63,774 bases of DNA, from assembly GCF_018343665.1 (NCBI RefSeq), contig NZ_JAGYPM010000011.1, positions 1 to 63,774 on the forward strand. Direction: 5' to 3'. The DNA comes from Cytobacillus citreus (lineage in GTDB: Bacteria > Bacillota > Bacilli > Bacillales > Cytobacillaceae). Of the stretch, positions 45,678-56,950 are shown one piece after another. Both the position numbers and the translations under genes were made by a program. Each line of letters begins with the position of its first letter. Positions within the stretch are counted from its first letter, which is position 1. The notes under the pieces were generated by a model. The model was not told the origin of the DNA and ran no database searches. It saw nothing but the letters and a program-made list of their open reading frames with translations.

Positions 45678-46211
45678 TTATAGTTTTTCAATTTGTGAAA
45701 AATCAAGTTCAACTGGCGTATCCCGGCCAAACATATTAACAAGAACCTTGATCTTCGCTTTGTCTTTATCAATATCTTCAATAGAACCTGTGAAGTTAGC
45801 AAATGGTCCTTCTTTTACCTGCACCATTTCCCCTAATTCAAATTTAATGTCGACTCGTTTTTCTTCAACACCCATCCGTTTCAAAATAACATTGACCTCT
45901 TCGGGTAATAATGGAGTCGGTTTGGAACCAGAGCCAGCAGATCCAACAAAGCCTGTAACGCCTGGCGTATTTCGAACAACATACCATGAATCATCTGTCA
46001 TGACAATTTCAACTAGAACATATCCAGGGAAAACTTTACGTTTCACAACTTTCTTTTTACCGTTTTTGAAATCTGTTTCTTCTTCTTCCGGCACGATGAC
46101 ACGGAAAATCTTATCTTGCATCGCCATAGACTCTACGCGCTTCTCCAGGTTTGCCTTTACTTTATTTTCGTAACCAGAGTACGTATGAACAACATACCAA
46201 TTCTTTTCCAT
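45678..46211 (-). CDS. nusG: transcription elongation factor NusG
   Basis: 177 residues. The NGN domain is about 1-110 and the KOW domain about 125-177. MEKNWYVVHTYSGYENKV at the start and FPGYVLVEIVM are signatures. It clamps RNA polymerase and in B. subtilis promotes pausing. The only good Shine-Dalgarno (GGGAGG) lies 23 nt from the ATG, with a small hairpin in between. Confidence 0.98.
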   Translation of the reverse strand: MEKNWYVVHTYSGYENKVKANLEKRVESMAMQDKIFRVIVPEEEETDFKNGKKKVVKRKVFPGYVLVEIVMTDDSWYVVRNTPGVTGFVGSAGSGSKPTPLLPEEVNVILKRMGVEEKRVDIKFELGEMVQVKEGPFANFTGSIEDIDKDKAKIKVLVNMFGRDTPVELDFSQIEKL

Positions 46212-46240
46212 TCAAGAGGACTCGTTTGTCCTTCCCTCCC
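46212..46240 (-). promoter_or_regulatory. folded ribosome-binding site of nusG
   Basis: On the minus strand GGGAGG (complement 46235-46240) is followed by AGGAC (46228-46232) and GTCCT (46217-46221) around a 6-nt loop, then CTTGA and the ATG. If the hairpin forms, the effective spacing becomes about 7 nt. Confidence 0.5.
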
Positions 46241-46267
46241 TGTATAATTAAATAATTTTAACCAAAT

Positions 46268-46287
46268 AAAAAACCCGTTTCCGGGCT
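46268..46287 (-). terminator. intrinsic terminator between secE and nusG
   Basis: CCCG-GAAA-CGGG followed by six T on the minus strand (stem 46274-46285, U-run 46268-46273). It would attenuate nusG expression from the secE transcript. Confidence 0.75.
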
Positions 46288-46337
46288 TTGCAAATGTTTC
46301 CTGTGTTATTCTCCATTATACCATGGACTTATAGGGG

Positions 46338-46520
46338 TTATTCAAGAATAACACGAATCAATTTAGAAATACCAAAATCAACCACTGCAAAAAACACAGC
46401 AAAAAAAGCTACAGTTGCTAGAACTGTTATTGTGTAGCTAGTCAGCTCTTTGCGTTTCGGCCAGCTGACCTTTCTCATTTCACGTGCTACATCGCGAAAA
46501 AAATTCAAGATGCGTTGCAT
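46338..46520 (-). CDS. secE: SecE protein translocase subunit
   Basis: 60 residues with one membrane segment (about 32-50). RDVAREMRKVSWPKRKEL is the cytoplasmic family signature. It clamps SecY. A start five codons upstream would run into the binding site and was rejected. Confidence 0.97.
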   Translation of the reverse strand: MQRILNFFRDVAREMRKVSWPKRKELTSYTITVLATVAFFAVFFAVVDFGISKLIRVILE

Positions 46521-46574
46521 ACTGCAACCTCCCAACTCCCAAGAGATATACCCATAATATATAAATAACTATAA

Positions 46575-46718
46575 TTACTTTGTTTCACGATGGATTGTAT
46601 GATTACTGCATGTTTTACAATACTTCTTAAGCTCTAAACGATCGGTATCCTTATTACTGATTGTTGAATAATTTCTAGAACCGCATTCTTCGCAAGCTAG
46701 TACAACTTTTTTTCTCAT
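46575..46718 (-). CDS. rpmG: 50S ribosomal protein L33, zinc type
   Basis: A 47-residue protein, beginning [19 protein letters not shown]. The zinc ribbon uses C9, C12, C34 and C37. A binding site (TAGGTGAAG) precedes the ATG. Its place before secE matches rpmGB of B. subtilis. Confidence 0.95.
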   Translation of the reverse strand: MRKKVVLACEECGSRNYSTISNKDTDRLELKKYCKTCSNHTIHRETK

Positions 46719-46829
46719 TGCTTCACCTACTAAAAGACTTCTACGTCCTTAAAACTTTATCACGGACGATAAATGATGTCAATAACAGTGAAAGCTGAAA
46801 GAAAGAGTGTTAGATGATCAGAATACGAC

Positions 46830-47486
46830 TTATAAAGAAATTTCGCGGACCTCTAAATACCTTTCAAGCTTTCGCTTGACTCTTTGCAGAGCATTATCAA
46901 TGGACTTGACATGACGATTCAGTTCTTCGGAAATTTCTTGATAGGATTGGCCATCTAAATAGAGGGAGAGTACTTTTCGTTCAAGATCACTTAGAAGCTC
47001 AGACATTTTTACTTCAATGAGATCGAACTCTTCTTGATTAATAATTAGTTCTTCAGGATCCATTACCTTAGCACCCGAAATCACATCCATTAATGTCCGA
47101 TCTGACTCTTCATCATAGATCGGCTTGTCCAAAGACACGTATGAATTTAACGGGATATGCTTTTGCCTTGTTGCGGTTTTAATAGCTGTGATAATTTGTC
47201 TCGTTATGCACAGCTCTGCAAACGCTTTAAATGAAGATAGCTTGTCCTCTTTAAAATCACGAATGGCCTTATATAAACCAATCATTCCTTCTTGAACGAT
47301 ATCTTCCTTGTCTGCACCAATTAAAAAGTAAGATCTGGCTTTGGCACGCACAAAATTACGGTACTTATGAATTAAATAATCTAACGCTTCACTCTCACCT
47401 TTGTGCACTAAATCAATCAGTTCTTCATCCTCAAGCTGCAAATACTCTAAATTATTCTCGTCGATTGTTTTCAAGTCAGTATCCAC
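46830..47486 (-). CDS. sigH: RNA polymerase sigma-H factor
   Basis: 218 residues, identical in length to B. subtilis SigH. Region 2 includes DYLIHKYRNFVRAKARSYFLIGADKEDIVQEGMIGLYKAI-type sequence; region 4 has the helix-turn-helix SYQEISEELNRHVKSIDNAL. It directs early sporulation and competence genes. The GTG after GGGGGG was chosen; upstream in-frame codons (to 47552) have no homology. Confidence 0.96.
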   Translation of the reverse strand: MDTDLKTIDENNLEYLQLEDEELIDLVHKGESEALDYLIHKYRNFVRAKARSYFLIGADKEDIVQEGMIGLYKAIRDFKEDKLSSFKAFAELCITRQIITAIKTATRQKHIPLNSYVSLDKPIYDEESDRTLMDVISGAKVMDPEELIINQEEFDLIEVKMSELLSDLERKVLSLYLDGQSYQEISEELNRHVKSIDNALQRVKRKLERYLEVREISL

Positions 47487-47556
47487 TAAGATCCCCCCGA
47501 CCGCACAAGCATAGATAGAAATATTATACAGTAGGCTTTTTTCCAGCGTCAACCAT

Positions 47557-48066
47557 TCATTGATCCCCTCTGCGCCATTTTTCGAAAATTTCTGCCATTT
47601 CTCCGCTAATTGGAATCTTTGAGAAGGGCTGATTTGCTTGAATTTTTTTTACTTTTTTCTCTATTCGATTTTCAATTGAATTCATTTCATTTAATAATTC
47701 TCTTGATGACTTTCGTAAAGCCCCCTGGCCAAATATAGCCCATTGCTCTGTATAGTCGGAGGTCGCTACATGAATTTGAGTTTTTCTATTATTTAAGCTA
47801 ATGGCCAGCTTTTCAATTCGTTCATCAGCCGTTTCATTTGTTCGTGTAAAAATCACTTCAACCTTGGAATCTTTATATTTTTTTTCGGTTCCCTTCACAA
47901 AATGAGCGTCAAATACGACAATCACTCTATATCCAGAATATCCTTGATACTCTGCCATCTTTTCTATTAATCGGTCTCTAGCTGCTGATAAATCCTTTTT
48001 CTTCAGCTCTCTCAATTCTGGCCAAGCACCGATTACGTTATAACCGTCGACAAGTAGGATGTCCAT
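47557..48066 (-). CDS. rae1: Rae1/YacP, ribosome-dependent mRNA endonuclease
   Basis: 169 residues, an NYN (PIN-like) nuclease fold. DILLVDGYNVIGAW at the start holds the first catalytic aspartate, and VVFDAHF the next. In B. subtilis it cleaves mRNA at the ribosomal A site. It ends two bases before the rlmB stop-start region in a tight run of genes. Confidence 0.93.
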   Translation of the reverse strand: MDILLVDGYNVIGAWPELRELKKKDLSAARDRLIEKMAEYQGYSGYRVIVVFDAHFVKGTEKKYKDSKVEVIFTRTNETADERIEKLAISLNNRKTQIHVATSDYTEQWAIFGQGALRKSSRELLNEMNSIENRIEKKVKKIQANQPFSKIPISGEMAEIFEKWRRGDQ

Positions 48067-48068
48067 TT

Positions 48069-48812
48069 TTATCCCTCTAGAGGATGTCGTTTCCGATAAA
48101 TCTCATACATTAAAAGAGCAGCTGCAACGGATGCATTCAATGAAGTGACATGACCCGCCATTGGCAAATGGATGAGGAAATCACATTTATCCCGAATCAA
48201 CCGCCCCATCCCCTTGCCTTCACTGCCAATAACTAACCCCAGCGGCAAGCTTCCATCAAAGCGGCGATAATCCTCACTGCCTTTTGCATCTGTCCCTGCG
48301 ATCCAGACGCCTTTCTCCTTTAACTCATCTATCGTTCTTGCCATATTTGTCACTCGAACAACCGGAATATGTTCTATCGCACCCGTTGAAGCCTTTGCGA
48401 CAGTAGCAGTCAATCCTACTGCTCTCCTCTTCGGGATGATGATTCCATGAGCACCTACCGCATCTGCCGTTCTCATGATCGAACCTAGGTTGTGAGGGTC
48501 CTCAATTTCATCCAATAACAAGAAGAAGGGCGCTTCATTTTTCTTTTCTGCAGCATGAAATAAATCATCTATTTCAGCATATTGATAGGCTGCAACTTGA
48601 GCCACCACACCTTGATGATTCCCTTCTGCCATCTGATCTAATTTTTTCTTTGGAACAAATTGAACGAATACATTCGAGGCTTTCGCAAGCCCGATAACCT
48701 GCTGCATTTGTCCGCTTTGGGATCCTTCTGCAATAAAAATTTTATTAATATCCCGTCCTGATTTAAGCGCTTCAATGACAGGGTTTTTTCCCATAATAAA
48801 ATCTTGGCTCAT
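48069..48812 (-). CDS. rlmB: 23S rRNA 2'-O-methyltransferase RlmB (SpoU/TrmH family)
   Basis: 247 residues. The N-terminal substrate-binding domain (about 1-75) is followed by the trefoil-knot SPOUT domain with [23 protein letters not shown] and [27 protein letters not shown] closes the knot. It probably methylates G2251-equivalent of 23S rRNA. Confidence 0.93.
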   Translation of the reverse strand: MSQDFIMGKNPVIEALKSGRDINKIFIAEGSQSGQMQQVIGLAKASNVFVQFVPKKKLDQMAEGNHQGVVAQVAAYQYAEIDDLFHAAEKKNEAPFFLLLDEIEDPHNLGSIMRTADAVGAHGIIIPKRRAVGLTATVAKASTGAIEHIPVVRVTNMARTIDELKEKGVWIAGTDAKGSEDYRRFDGSLPLGLVIGSEGKGMGRLIRDKCDFLIHLPMAGHVTSLNASVAAALLMYEIYRKRHPLEG

Positions 48813-49234
48813 TTTATTGTGTCTCCTTTCTTTTGTTCAACCATTTGAAAAGCAGCCACAATTATTTTTTCAAGCCGCTCCTCATTACCTGATAAGTATA
48901 AATAGCCTATCAGCGATTCGAACGCAGTGCCATATCGATAGGTTTGAACGTCTGTATTTTTTGGAACAGTGCCTGATTTTGCATTTCTTCCCCTTTTGAC
49001 AACAGCTATTTCTTCTTCTGTCAACCAATCAGAATCTAACATTTGGTGAATAATGGCTGATTGAGCTTTAGCTGATACATAATGGGTTGCTTCCCTATGC
49101 AATTGATTAGGCCTAACCTTTCCGCATTGGATAAGGTGTCTGCGGACATAGATTTCAAAAACAGCGTCGCCCATGTAAGCAAGGGCAAGGCTGTTTAGTT
49201 GTTTCTCATCGATTTTTTGATCATAATGAAGCAT
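48809..49234 (-). CDS. mrnC: Mini-ribonuclease III
   Basis: 141 residues: an RNase III catalytic domain without the dsRNA-binding domain. Catalytic D23 lies in [19 protein letters not shown] holds the second acidic site. It matures 23S rRNA termini in B. subtilis. It overlaps rlmB by four bases (ATGA). Confidence 0.96.
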   Translation of the reverse strand: MLHYDQKIDEKQLNSLALAYMGDAVFEIYVRRHLIQCGKVRPNQLHREATHYVSAKAQSAIIHQMLDSDWLTEEEIAVVKRGRNAKSGTVPKNTDVQTYRYGTAFESLIGYLYLSGNEERLEKIIVAAFQMVEQKKGDTIK

Positions 49235-49237
49235 TGC

Positions 49238-50641
49238 TTATCCTCTTTTCCATCTAATTCCTTGAGGTGTATCTTCAAGAATGATGTTCATATCTTTCAG
49301 TTGATCACGGATTTGGTCGGCCAATTGGAAGTTTCGATCCTTTCGTGCTTGAATACGGCCCTCAATTAATCGCTCAATCTCCTCATCCAGTAAATCCTCT
49401 TTCTGAACATCTAGAGAAAGCCCTAGCACTTGGAAAAGATCCTCAAATTCCTTTGTAAACGCCTCAATGACTTGTACGGAGGTGTTTTTCTCCATTACAT
49501 AATAATTCGCCAATTTTGAAAGCTCAAAGAGGACGGAAATGCCATTTGCCGTATTGAAGTCGTCATCCATCTCCTTAACAAATTCTTCATGAAAGGCAGA
49601 AATTTTCCCTAGCCATTCTTCGTTATTATCAGTTAAATCAGCACTTGATTCTTGACGATGCTTTAAGTTTTGATAGGATGTTGTAATTCTCTCTAATCCA
49701 GCACGCGTATTTTCCAATAATTCCTCACTATAGTTAATTGGATTGCGATAATGAACAGATAGCATAAAGAATCGCAGAACCTGTGGATCATGCTTTTTAA
49801 TAATGTCATGGACAAGCACAAAGTTGCCAAGCGATTTAGACATTTTTTCATTATCGATATTGATATAGCCATTATGCATCCAATATCGGGAAAATGTTTT
49901 GCCGTTAACAGCTTCTGATTGTGCGATTTCATTCTCGTGGTGAGGAAAGGCTAGGTCCTGTCCGCCAGCGTGAATATCAATTGTCTCACCTAAATATTTT
50001 TTTGCCATCGCGGAGCATTCAATATGCCAGCCTGGTCTTCCTTTCCCCCATGGACTGTCCCAATAAATTTCTCCTTCTTTTGCTGCCTTCCATAGAGCAA
50101 AATCGAGATCGTCCTCCTTTTTTTCTCCTACTGCAATACGGGCACCTAACCGCAGATCATCAACAGATTGATGAGAAAGCTTCCCATACTCTTTAAATTT
50201 ACGGGTATGGTAGTAGACATCTCCTTCAGATTCGTATGCATATCCTTTTTCAATTAAGGCCTCAATAAACTCTATAATAATATCCATGTTCTCGGTTACT
50301 CTTGGATGATCATCAGCACGTTTGCATCCAAGGGCGGAAACATCAGCAAAATAAGCATCAATAAAGCGATCCGCGATCACTGGAACCTCTTCCCCTAGCT
50401 CATTTGCCACGCGTATTAATTTATCATCCACATCAGTAAAATTGGAAATATACTTAACATCATAGCCTCTATATTCAAAATACCTTCTTACTGTATCAAA
50501 AACAATCGGCGGCCTTGCATTTCCTATATGAATATAATTATAAACAGTCGGACCGCACACATACATTTTTACCTCCCCTTCTTCTAAAGGGATAAAAGGT
50601 TCTTTTTTCCTCGTTAATGTATTATAAATTTGAATGGCCAT
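49238..50641 (-). CDS. cysS: cysteinyl-tRNA synthetase
   Basis: 467 residues, class I. The zinc cysteine C29 and the HIGH-type YIHIGNA (about 36-42) lie near the start, and KMSKSLGNF is at about 266-274. It charges tRNA-Cys. Start overlaps the cysE end by 20 bp, so the two are translationally linked and share the T-box leader. Confidence 0.98.
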   Translation of the reverse strand: MAIQIYNTLTRKKEPFIPLEEGEVKMYVCGPTVYNYIHIGNARPPIVFDTVRRYFEYRGYDVKYISNFTDVDDKLIRVANELGEEVPVIADRFIDAYFADVSALGCKRADDHPRVTENMDIIIEFIEALIEKGYAYESEGDVYYHTRKFKEYGKLSHQSVDDLRLGARIAVGEKKEDDLDFALWKAAKEGEIYWDSPWGKGRPGWHIECSAMAKKYLGETIDIHAGGQDLAFPHHENEIAQSEAVNGKTFSRYWMHNGYINIDNEKMSKSLGNFVLVHDIIKKHDPQVLRFFMLSVHYRNPINYSEELLENTRAGLERITTSYQNLKHRQESSADLTDNNEEWLGKISAFHEEFVKEMDDDFNTANGISVLFELSKLANYYVMEKNTSVQVIEAFTKEFEDLFQVLGLSLDVQKEDLLDEEIERLIEGRIQARKDRNFQLADQIRDQLKDMNIILEDTPQGIRWKRG

Positions 50642-51290
50642 TAACCATACTCCTTTCTTTTCTTAAGCTCTCTATTTCAATGCTTAATTTAGCTATTTCA
50701 CTTTCCAGCTCTTTAAATCGCTCTGCAATAGGGTCTGGCAGGTCGCAGTGATTTAAATCCTTTCTTATTCTAACCCCATCTTGAATTTTCACTTTACCTG
50801 GGATGCCAACAACAGTTGCATTAGGAGGCACTTCATGAAGTACGACAGAGCCTGCTCCAATTTTTGAATTTTCTCCAATGGTGATGGATCCAAGTACCTT
50901 TGCGCCTGTAGCAATTAGAGCATTGTCTTTAATTGTTGGATGACGCTTTCCTTTTTCCTTACCGGTTCCTCCTAATGTCACTCCCTGAAAAACGGTCACA
51001 TTATCACCTATTTCACAAGTCTCCCCAATTACGACTCCCATTCCATGATCGATGAAAAAGCGCCTGCCGATTTTTGCACCGGGGTGGATTTCAATTCCTG
51101 TGAAAAAACGGCTAATTTGTGAGATGACTCTTGCAAGAAAAAATAGCTTTCTTTTAAACAGTGCATGGGCAATTCGATGTGCCCAAATGGCGTGCAAGCC
51201 TGAATAAGTTAATATTACTTCTAAATAACTTCTTGCAGCAGGATCCTGTTCAAACACGACCTCAATATCTTCTTTAAGCCTTTTAAACAT
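50622..51290 (-). CDS. cysE: serine O-acetyltransferase
   Basis: 222 residues with an N-terminal helical domain and a left-handed beta-helix of hexapeptide repeats (about 65-175). [28 protein letters not shown] is the catalytic block. It makes O-acetylserine for cysteine synthesis and so belongs under cysteine control. Confidence 0.97.
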   Translation of the reverse strand: MFKRLKEDIEVVFEQDPAARSYLEVILTYSGLHAIWAHRIAHALFKRKLFFLARVISQISRFFTGIEIHPGAKIGRRFFIDHGMGVVIGETCEIGDNVTVFQGVTLGGTGKEKGKRHPTIKDNALIATGAKVLGSITIGENSKIGAGSVVLHEVPPNATVVGIPGKVKIQDGVRIRKDLNHCDLPDPIAERFKELESEIAKLSIEIESLRKERSMVNGHSNL

Positions 51291-51813
51291 TATTCCATCC
51301 CCTCCTTACAAATTGAATATCCAATGGTTCTTTTTACCAAAAAATTTTCTTCGTATCGATAATGAAGTTAAGCTTTTCTCATAGCTAAAATTGGTTTTTT
51401 TAAATAGTATTTTCCGGGAAATTATTATTTCCTAACTTAGAAAAATGAAAGCGAAGTGCCAAGTCTCCTAACAATATAAAAAAGCGTCCCTGTCAATAAT
51501 AGACAGAGACGCTTAGCACGCGGTTCCACTCTGTTTAGACCCTTAAAAGAGTCTCAACTTTTACTTGTTAACGGATTAGTTCCGCTCATTTCTACTAGCA
51601 AAGGATCAAGCAATTAGCACTAATACGTGCAAATTGTTTCCTTTCTCCATCCGTTCGAAACGAGGCTCAGAGGGGCACTTCAGAACAACGAGAGGCTTAA
51701 ACCACTTTCAGCCGGTGATGGTTCTCTCTAAAAAGCATCATGCTCTTACTTTTCCTCTTCTACACTTTCAATTATGGAATTACTTATTACTATATTACAT
51801 TTTTAGCAAGATG
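51291..51813. other. cysE leader region
   Basis: 523 bp between cysE and gltX. It contains the cysES promoter, the cysteine T-box with its terminator, and about 180 nt between the terminator and the cysE start in which I see only AT-rich sequence and a GGAGGGG site. Confidence 0.8.
51475..51775 (-). promoter_or_regulatory. T-box riboswitch, cysteine specific
   Basis: The T-box AGAGTGGAACCGCG (complement 51519-51532) is followed by a terminator AAGCGTCTCTGTC/GACAGGGACGCTT with T-run (51475-51514). Stem I carries GCTGAAAGTGG and the segment GAAG-TGC-CCCTCTGAG, where TGC (complement 51675-51677) is the Cys codon specifier. The antiterminator bulge TGGA would pair with UCCA, matching the U73 of tRNA-Cys. 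Uncharged tRNA-Cys should raise cysE-cysS expression. Confidence 0.93.
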
Positions 51814-51817
51814 TTAA
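51789..51817 (-). promoter_or_regulatory. sigma-A promoter of cysE-cysS
   Basis: -35 TTAACA (complement 51812-51817) and -10 TATAGT (complement 51789-51794) are 17 nt apart. The -35 overlaps the gltX stop codon. It lies just before the T-box start. Confidence 0.65.
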
Positions 51818-53271
51818 CCCAAAATACTCATTAAGCGATTTTTTATTTTATCCTTTCCTAAAAGCTCAATCGCTTGTGGAAGGTCTGGACCATGAGTTTG
51901 TCCAGTTATCGCTACACGAATTGGCATAAAGAGCTTCTTCCCTTTATGGCCAGTTGCCTTTTGCACAGCTTTCATAGCTGCCTTAATTTCATCTGCTTTA
52001 AACTCGTTCAAGCTATCAATTTCATGTAAAAAAGCCGATAGCACTTCTGGAACTTGCTCTTCCTCAATAACAGCTTTCGCCTCTTCATCCATAGTTGTTT
52101 TTTCACTAAAGAATATGTCTGATAGCTCTACGATTTCAGCACCATAGCTCATTTTTTCTTGATATAAAGCAATGAGGCTTGTTACCCATTGAACTTCCAT
52201 TGCATCCATATTTTCGTTAACTCTGCCAGCCTTAACAAGGTGAGGCAGAGAGATCTTCACAAGCTTATCGATATCAAGCTTCTTCATGTACTGATTGTTC
52301 ATCCAAGTCAGCTTTTGCTTATCAAATAGAGCAGGCGATTTCGATAAACGATTCGCATCGAAAATGTTTATAAATTCATCCTTCGAGAAAATTTCTTCCT
52401 CTCCTGATGGGGACCAGCCTAACAGGGCAATAAAGTTGAAAAGGGCTTCAGGCAAATAGCCAAGTTCTTCATATTGCTCAATAAATTGGATAATCGACTC
52501 ATCACGCTTACTTAATTTTTTGCGGCTTTCATTCACAATTAATGTCATATGCCCAAAAATAGGCGCTTTCCAGCCAAATGCTTCATAAATCATTAATTGC
52601 TTCGGTGTATTAGAGATGTGGTCATCCCCTCTTAATACATGGGAAATTTGCATTAAATAATCATCAACGGTCACAGCAAAATTATAGGTTGGTATACCAT
52701 CCTTTTTCACAATCACATGATCGCCAATTCCATCTGATTCGAAGGAAACATTCCCTTTCACCATATCATCAAATGTAAATACTTTGCCTTTTGGAACCAT
52801 AAAACGAATGCTCGGCTGTCTTCCTTCAGCTTCAAGCTTTGCTCGTTCTTCCGGAGTTAGATGGCGACACTTGCCGGAATAAGTCGGTGTCTCTCCTTTA
52901 GCTGTTTGAGCTTCACGTCCAGCTTCTAGCTCTTCTTCCGTACAATAGCATTTGTATGCATGGCCCTTTTCAAGCAGCTCATGATAATATTTTTCATAAA
53001 TGTCATTTCGTTCTGATTGGCGGTAAGGGCCGAAGCCGCCGTCCTTATCAACACTTTCGTCCCAATCAATACCAAGCCATGTTAAATACTTTAGCTGGCT
53101 TTCTTCTCCACCTTCAATATTACGCTTTTTGTCCGTGTCTTCAATACGAATAATAAATTTCCCACCTTGACTTCTAGCAAATAAATAGTTGAATAATGCT
53201 GTACGTGCATTACCGATATGTAAATGTCCAGTTGGACTAGGGGCGTAGCGTACACGAATATCGTTTGACAT
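51814..53271 (-). CDS. gltX: glutamyl-tRNA synthetase
   Basis: 485 residues, class I. HLHIG (16-20) is the HIGH motif, and KLSKRDE (about 253-259) the KMSKS. A four-cysteine/histidine-type zinc region lies near CYCTEEEL. In Bacilli this enzyme charges both tRNA-Glu and tRNA-Gln (mischarged). The ATG with AGGAGG was chosen over a codon at 53301. Confidence 0.98.
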   Translation of the reverse strand: MSNDIRVRYAPSPTGHLHIGNARTALFNYLFARSQGGKFIIRIEDTDKKRNIEGGEESQLKYLTWLGIDWDESVDKDGGFGPYRQSERNDIYEKYYHELLEKGHAYKCYCTEEELEAGREAQTAKGETPTYSGKCRHLTPEERAKLEAEGRQPSIRFMVPKGKVFTFDDMVKGNVSFESDGIGDHVIVKKDGIPTYNFAVTVDDYLMQISHVLRGDDHISNTPKQLMIYEAFGWKAPIFGHMTLIVNESRKKLSKRDESIIQFIEQYEELGYLPEALFNFIALLGWSPSGEEEIFSKDEFINIFDANRLSKSPALFDKQKLTWMNNQYMKKLDIDKLVKISLPHLVKAGRVNENMDAMEVQWVTSLIALYQEKMSYGAEIVELSDIFFSEKTTMDEEAKAVIEEEQVPEVLSAFLHEIDSLNEFKADEIKAAMKAVQKATGHKGKKLFMPIRVAITGQTHGPDLPQAIELLGKDKIKNRLMSILG

Positions 53272-53348
53272 TACCTGTTTCCTCCTCGAAGTTCTTCTCA
53301 ATTCATTTTATCACCGTGAATCTTTGCTTTAAACTGGAACTTCCATCA

Positions 53349-53828
53349 TTAGTCCTTTTTCTTCAATAAAACGGCCACTTGTGAAGCAATTCCTTCTCCT
53401 CTGCCGGTAAAACCAAGCTTCTCTGTGGTAGTCGCTTTTACATTGATGTTTTCTTTTTCTGTTTCTAGCAATTGGGCAATTCTTTCTCTCATTTGCCCAA
53501 TATATGGAGCCATTTTTGGTTTTTGAGCAATAATGGTGCAATCAGCATTCACAAGCTCATACCCTTTATCTTTTACAAGCTGCCAGACATTCTCTAATAA
53601 TTTTGCAGAATCCGCATCTTTAAATTCCGGGTCTGTATCTGGAAAATGCCTGCCGATATCTCCCTCACCGATTGCACCTAGACATGCGTCCGCAACTGTA
53701 TGCAATAATACATCCGCATCGGAGTGGCCTATTAAGCCTTTTTCATACGGAATTTCTATCCCGCCAATGATTAACGGACGCCCTTCTGTTAATTGATGCA
53801 CATCAAAGCCTTGTCCAATTCGAAACAT
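53349..53828 (-). CDS. ispF: 2-C-methyl-D-erythritol 2,4-cyclodiphosphate synthase
   Basis: 159 residues. Zinc ligands D9 and H11 in FDVHQ and a later histidine in [10 protein letters not shown] are present, as is [16 protein letters not shown]. It closes the ring in the MEP isoprenoid pathway. It lies just after ispD, also of that pathway. Confidence 0.98.
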   Translation of the reverse strand: MFRIGQGFDVHQLTEGRPLIIGGIEIPYEKGLIGHSDADVLLHTVADACLGAIGEGDIGRHFPDTDPEFKDADSAKLLENVWQLVKDKGYELVNADCTIIAQKPKMAPYIGQMRERIAQLLETEKENINVKATTTEKLGFTGRGEGIASQVAVLLKKKD

Positions 53829-53856
53829 CGTATAATCCCCTTTATAAAAAATAATA

Positions 53857-54543
53857 TTATTGCTCTATCCTTTTACGAATAATGGCTTCTGCAAAATATA
53901 AGTCCTCTGGAGTTGTTAGCTTGATATTGTCATAGCTTCCTTCAACAATGACAACATCCTTGCCAAGACGCTCGACTAAACTAGCATCATCGGTTCCGAG
54001 AAAATTATCCTCCTCCGCTTTTCGATAAGCCTCAAAAAGAATAGAAAAACGAAAAGCCTGTGGGGTTTGAACCGCCCACAAGCTGGTACGTTCGACCGTT
54101 TCAGCAACGAAATTTCCGGTAGCTTTTTTTACCGTATCTTTTACAGGCACTCCTAATATGGCAGCCCCGCTCGTCTTTGCTGCTTCGATCAGTGAACGAA
54201 GAAGATTCTTATCAAGAAACGGCCTTGCAGCATCATGAACAAGAATAATACCTTCCTGTCCCACTTGTTTTAAGGCATTGTAAATACTATGCTGCCTTTC
54301 CTTTCCACCCGAAACGAAAGAAGTCACCTTTGTGATTTGATGTTTATCAAGGAGTGACTTCATCTCATCTTCATCTTGAGGATTAACTGCAAGAATAATC
54401 CCTTCACAGTCCTCATCCATTTCGAAAACTCTTAATGTATGAATAATAATAGGCAATTGATTAAGCTCTAATAATATTTTATTCTTTCCTGCACCCATTC
54501 TTTTTCCCTGGCCTGCTGCAGGAATAATGACTCGATAAGCCAT
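53857..54543 (-). CDS. ispD: 2-C-methyl-D-erythritol 4-phosphate cytidylyltransferase
   Basis: 228 residues. [15 protein letters not shown] binds [11 protein letters not shown] and [10 protein letters not shown] are family motifs. It converts MEP to CDP-ME. The ATG was preferred to a TTG three codons upstream; its binding site is weak (AGGGG). Confidence 0.97.
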   Translation of the reverse strand: MAYRVIIPAAGQGKRMGAGKNKILLELNQLPIIIHTLRVFEMDEDCEGIILAVNPQDEDEMKSLLDKHQITKVTSFVSGGKERQHSIYNALKQVGQEGIILVHDAARPFLDKNLLRSLIEAAKTSGAAILGVPVKDTVKKATGNFVAETVERTSLWAVQTPQAFRFSILFEAYRKAEEDNFLGTDDASLVERLGKDVVIVEGSYDNIKLTTPEDLYFAEAIIRKRIEQ

Positions 54544-54584
54544 TCGAAACAAACCCCTATTCTTAAAAGTGAGTTGAACCCTTT

Positions 54585-55667
54585 TTATAAAGCTTTTTCG
54601 AGCAGCTTCGGTTTTGCAAAGATCATTCGTCCAGCGGAGGTTTGCAGAACACTTGTAACAAGGACATCAATATACTTTCCGATATAATCGCGGCCATCTT
54701 CAACAACAATCATCGTGCCGTCATCCAAATAAGCGATCCCCTGATTTTGTTCCTTCCCATCCTTAATAACCTGTACCTTCATTTCTTCCCCAGGAAGAAC
54801 TACCGGTTTAACAGCATTAGCTAGATCATTAATATTTAAAACAGATACGCCCTGAAATTCACAAACTTTATTTAAGTTAAAATCATTCGTTACAACTACG
54901 CCATTGGAAATTTTCGCAAGCTTCACCAGCTTACTATCCACTTCCTGAATCTCTTCAAAGTCACCTTCATAGATTTCTACTTTGATTGAAAGCTCCTTCT
55001 GAATCCGGTTCAAAATATCTAATCCTCTTCGTCCTCTGTTACGCTTTAACACATCTGAAGAATCCGCAATATGCTGTAATTCTTCCAGAACAAACTGAGG
55101 AATGACGATCGTTCCTTCAAGAAATCCAGTTTGGCAAATATCCGCAATCCTGCCATCAATAATGACACTTGTATCCAATAATTTCAATACATTTTTCGGA
55201 GTTGCTTCTGGCTCTTCTTCCGTATTCTTTTTCTTTTTGTTTGCAAATAATGTAAGAAGCTCATCCCGCTTCTTAAAGCCAACTTGAAACCCTAAATAAC
55301 CAAATAATAACGTTAGCACAATTGGAGCTACTGTATTTAAAACAGGAACTTCAATCGCATTCAAGGCATAGCCAATTAAAAACGCAATCAATAACCCGAA
55401 AACTAAGCCTACGCTACCAAAAATAATATCGGTAATAGGAGCCTTTACGAGAGATTCCTCTACCCATTTAATAAAATTTACAACATAATCAACCGCCCAA
55501 AAAGAAATAAGATAAAAAATAATTGCACCAATAATGGCGGCCATATAAGGATTATTTATTATAGAAATGCTTTCTAATGATACTAGTGCAAATAAATAAG
55601 GAATTAAAAATATCCCAAGCGTTATCCCAATGATCAGGAAGCATGCTTGAACGATACGTTTTAACAT
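54585..55667 (-). CDS. yacL: YacL, membrane protein with PIN and TRAM domains
   Basis: 360 residues. Four hydrophobic segments fill about 1-130; a PIN-like nuclease domain follows (about 165-275) with [15 protein letters not shown] and [10 protein letters not shown], then a TRAM domain (about 290-350). The aspartates of the PIN fold are present, so RNase activity is possible. The cellular target is unknown. Confidence 0.92.
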   Translation of the reverse strand: MLKRIVQACFLIIGITLGIFLIPYLFALVSLESISIINNPYMAAIIGAIIFYLISFWAVDYVVNFIKWVEESLVKAPITDIIFGSVGLVFGLLIAFLIGYALNAIEVPVLNTVAPIVLTLLFGYLGFQVGFKKRDELLTLFANKKKKNTEEEPEATPKNVLKLLDTSVIIDGRIADICQTGFLEGTIVIPQFVLEELQHIADSSDVLKRNRGRRGLDILNRIQKELSIKVEIYEGDFEEIQEVDSKLVKLAKISNGVVVTNDFNLNKVCEFQGVSVLNINDLANAVKPVVLPGEEMKVQVIKDGKEQNQGIAYLDDGTMIVVEDGRDYIGKYIDVLVTSVLQTSAGRMIFAKPKLLEKAL

Positions 55668-55873
55668 TCCCTCACCTCCTTTTAATCATTATTAACAAAT
55701 TTCACAAATTGAAACATGAAAAACACATTTTTCTATGATAAAAATTTTCTTTAAATATAGATACCAAAAAAAATTTTACTACAACCTAAGGGTAGCACCA
55801 TTGGTAATCCAGTGTCAAATATAACAAACAAACGAATATTTTATCATAATGCCATATATAGTTCAACGGTCAC

Positions 55874-56947
55874 TTATAGCGGTCGATCAGCTAAATGCTG
55901 TTTTTTTATCAGTTTTAATCCATCCTTTATTTTTCTTGCCCGCACTTCTCCAATTCCTTCTACATCATCCAATTCCTCGACGGAAGCTGCAACAATTGCC
56001 GGCAATTCCTCGAACCGAGCAATTAAATTTTCAATAATAATCATGGGTAATCTCGGAATTTTGGATAGCATCCGATATCCTCTTGGACATCTATATTCAT
56101 CTGTGTGAACATAGCCATTGTATCCAATAAGCTTTAAAATAACGGTGTCTTCCAGTATCTTCCCGACAGACATTTCTTGTAATTTTTCAAACATGTCACC
56201 TGTGCTTATATTTTTTGAATAAGCATAATCCTTGATGATTAGTTCTACTTCTTTTTCAACATCTTGTAATAGCTCATTCATTTGCAAACGGATAAGCCTT
56301 CCTTCTATACCTAGTTCACTTAAATAGGAGAGCAGCTCATTCTTTATTCTCAAGACCATTTCCACACTATGAAACACAGTTAAAATATCACAATAGGTGA
56401 CTAGCTCCTCGAATTCCAAAACACTAAAGTTTGAAATATCTTCCTCTAAGACTACTTTATATTTTTCAAGCGTCTGTAAAGCTACATTCGCTTTTGTCAA
56501 AATAACGGAAATATCTTTAAGCGCATAACGAAAATGACCTTTATACAAAGTGATGACATTTCGCCTTTGGGAAATCGCGATGACCAGCTCTCCCGTTTGC
56601 TTGGCGACCCGCTCAGCTGTTCTGTGACGCATGCCCGTTTCTGTAGACGGAATACTGGGATCTGGAGCCAATTGAGCATTCGCGATCAAAATTTTATTCC
56701 CTTCTTGATTTAACACGATGGCTCCATCCATTTTGGCTAACTCATATAAATAGCTTGGTGAGAAAGAGGCATTAATTTGAAAGCCTCCATCAACGATATG
56801 GGTGATTTTATCCTTGCTTCCAAGAACAATCAATCCCCCTGTATTCGCTCGAAGCACATTATCAATTCCTTCACGAATAGGCGTACCAGGAGCCATAAAT
56901 TGAAGGATGTCACTCATCGTTTTTTCACCAAGCTTCTTATTTTCCAT
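55874..56947 (-). CDS. disA: DisA, DNA-integrity scanning diadenylate cyclase
   Basis: 357 residues. The DAC domain holds DGA (74-76) and RHRTAE (107-112), which bind ATP and form c-di-AMP. A helix-hairpin-helix DNA-binding part lies near the C-terminus ([20 protein letters not shown] region, about 323-343). It checks DNA structure before sporulation. AGGAGGG precedes the ATG. It follows radA, its known partner. Confidence 0.96.
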   Translation of the reverse strand: MENKKLGEKTMSDILQFMAPGTPIREGIDNVLRANTGGLIVLGSKDKITHIVDGGFQINASFSPSYLYELAKMDGAIVLNQEGNKILIANAQLAPDPSIPSTETGMRHRTAERVAKQTGELVIAISQRRNVITLYKGHFRYALKDISVILTKANVALQTLEKYKVVLEEDISNFSVLEFEELVTYCDILTVFHSVEMVLRIKNELLSYLSELGIEGRLIRLQMNELLQDVEKEVELIIKDYAYSKNISTGDMFEKLQEMSVGKILEDTVILKLIGYNGYVHTDEYRCPRGYRMLSKIPRLPMIIIENLIARFEELPAIVAASVEELDDVEGIGEVRARKIKDGLKLIKKQHLADRPL

Positions 56948-56950
56948 TCT

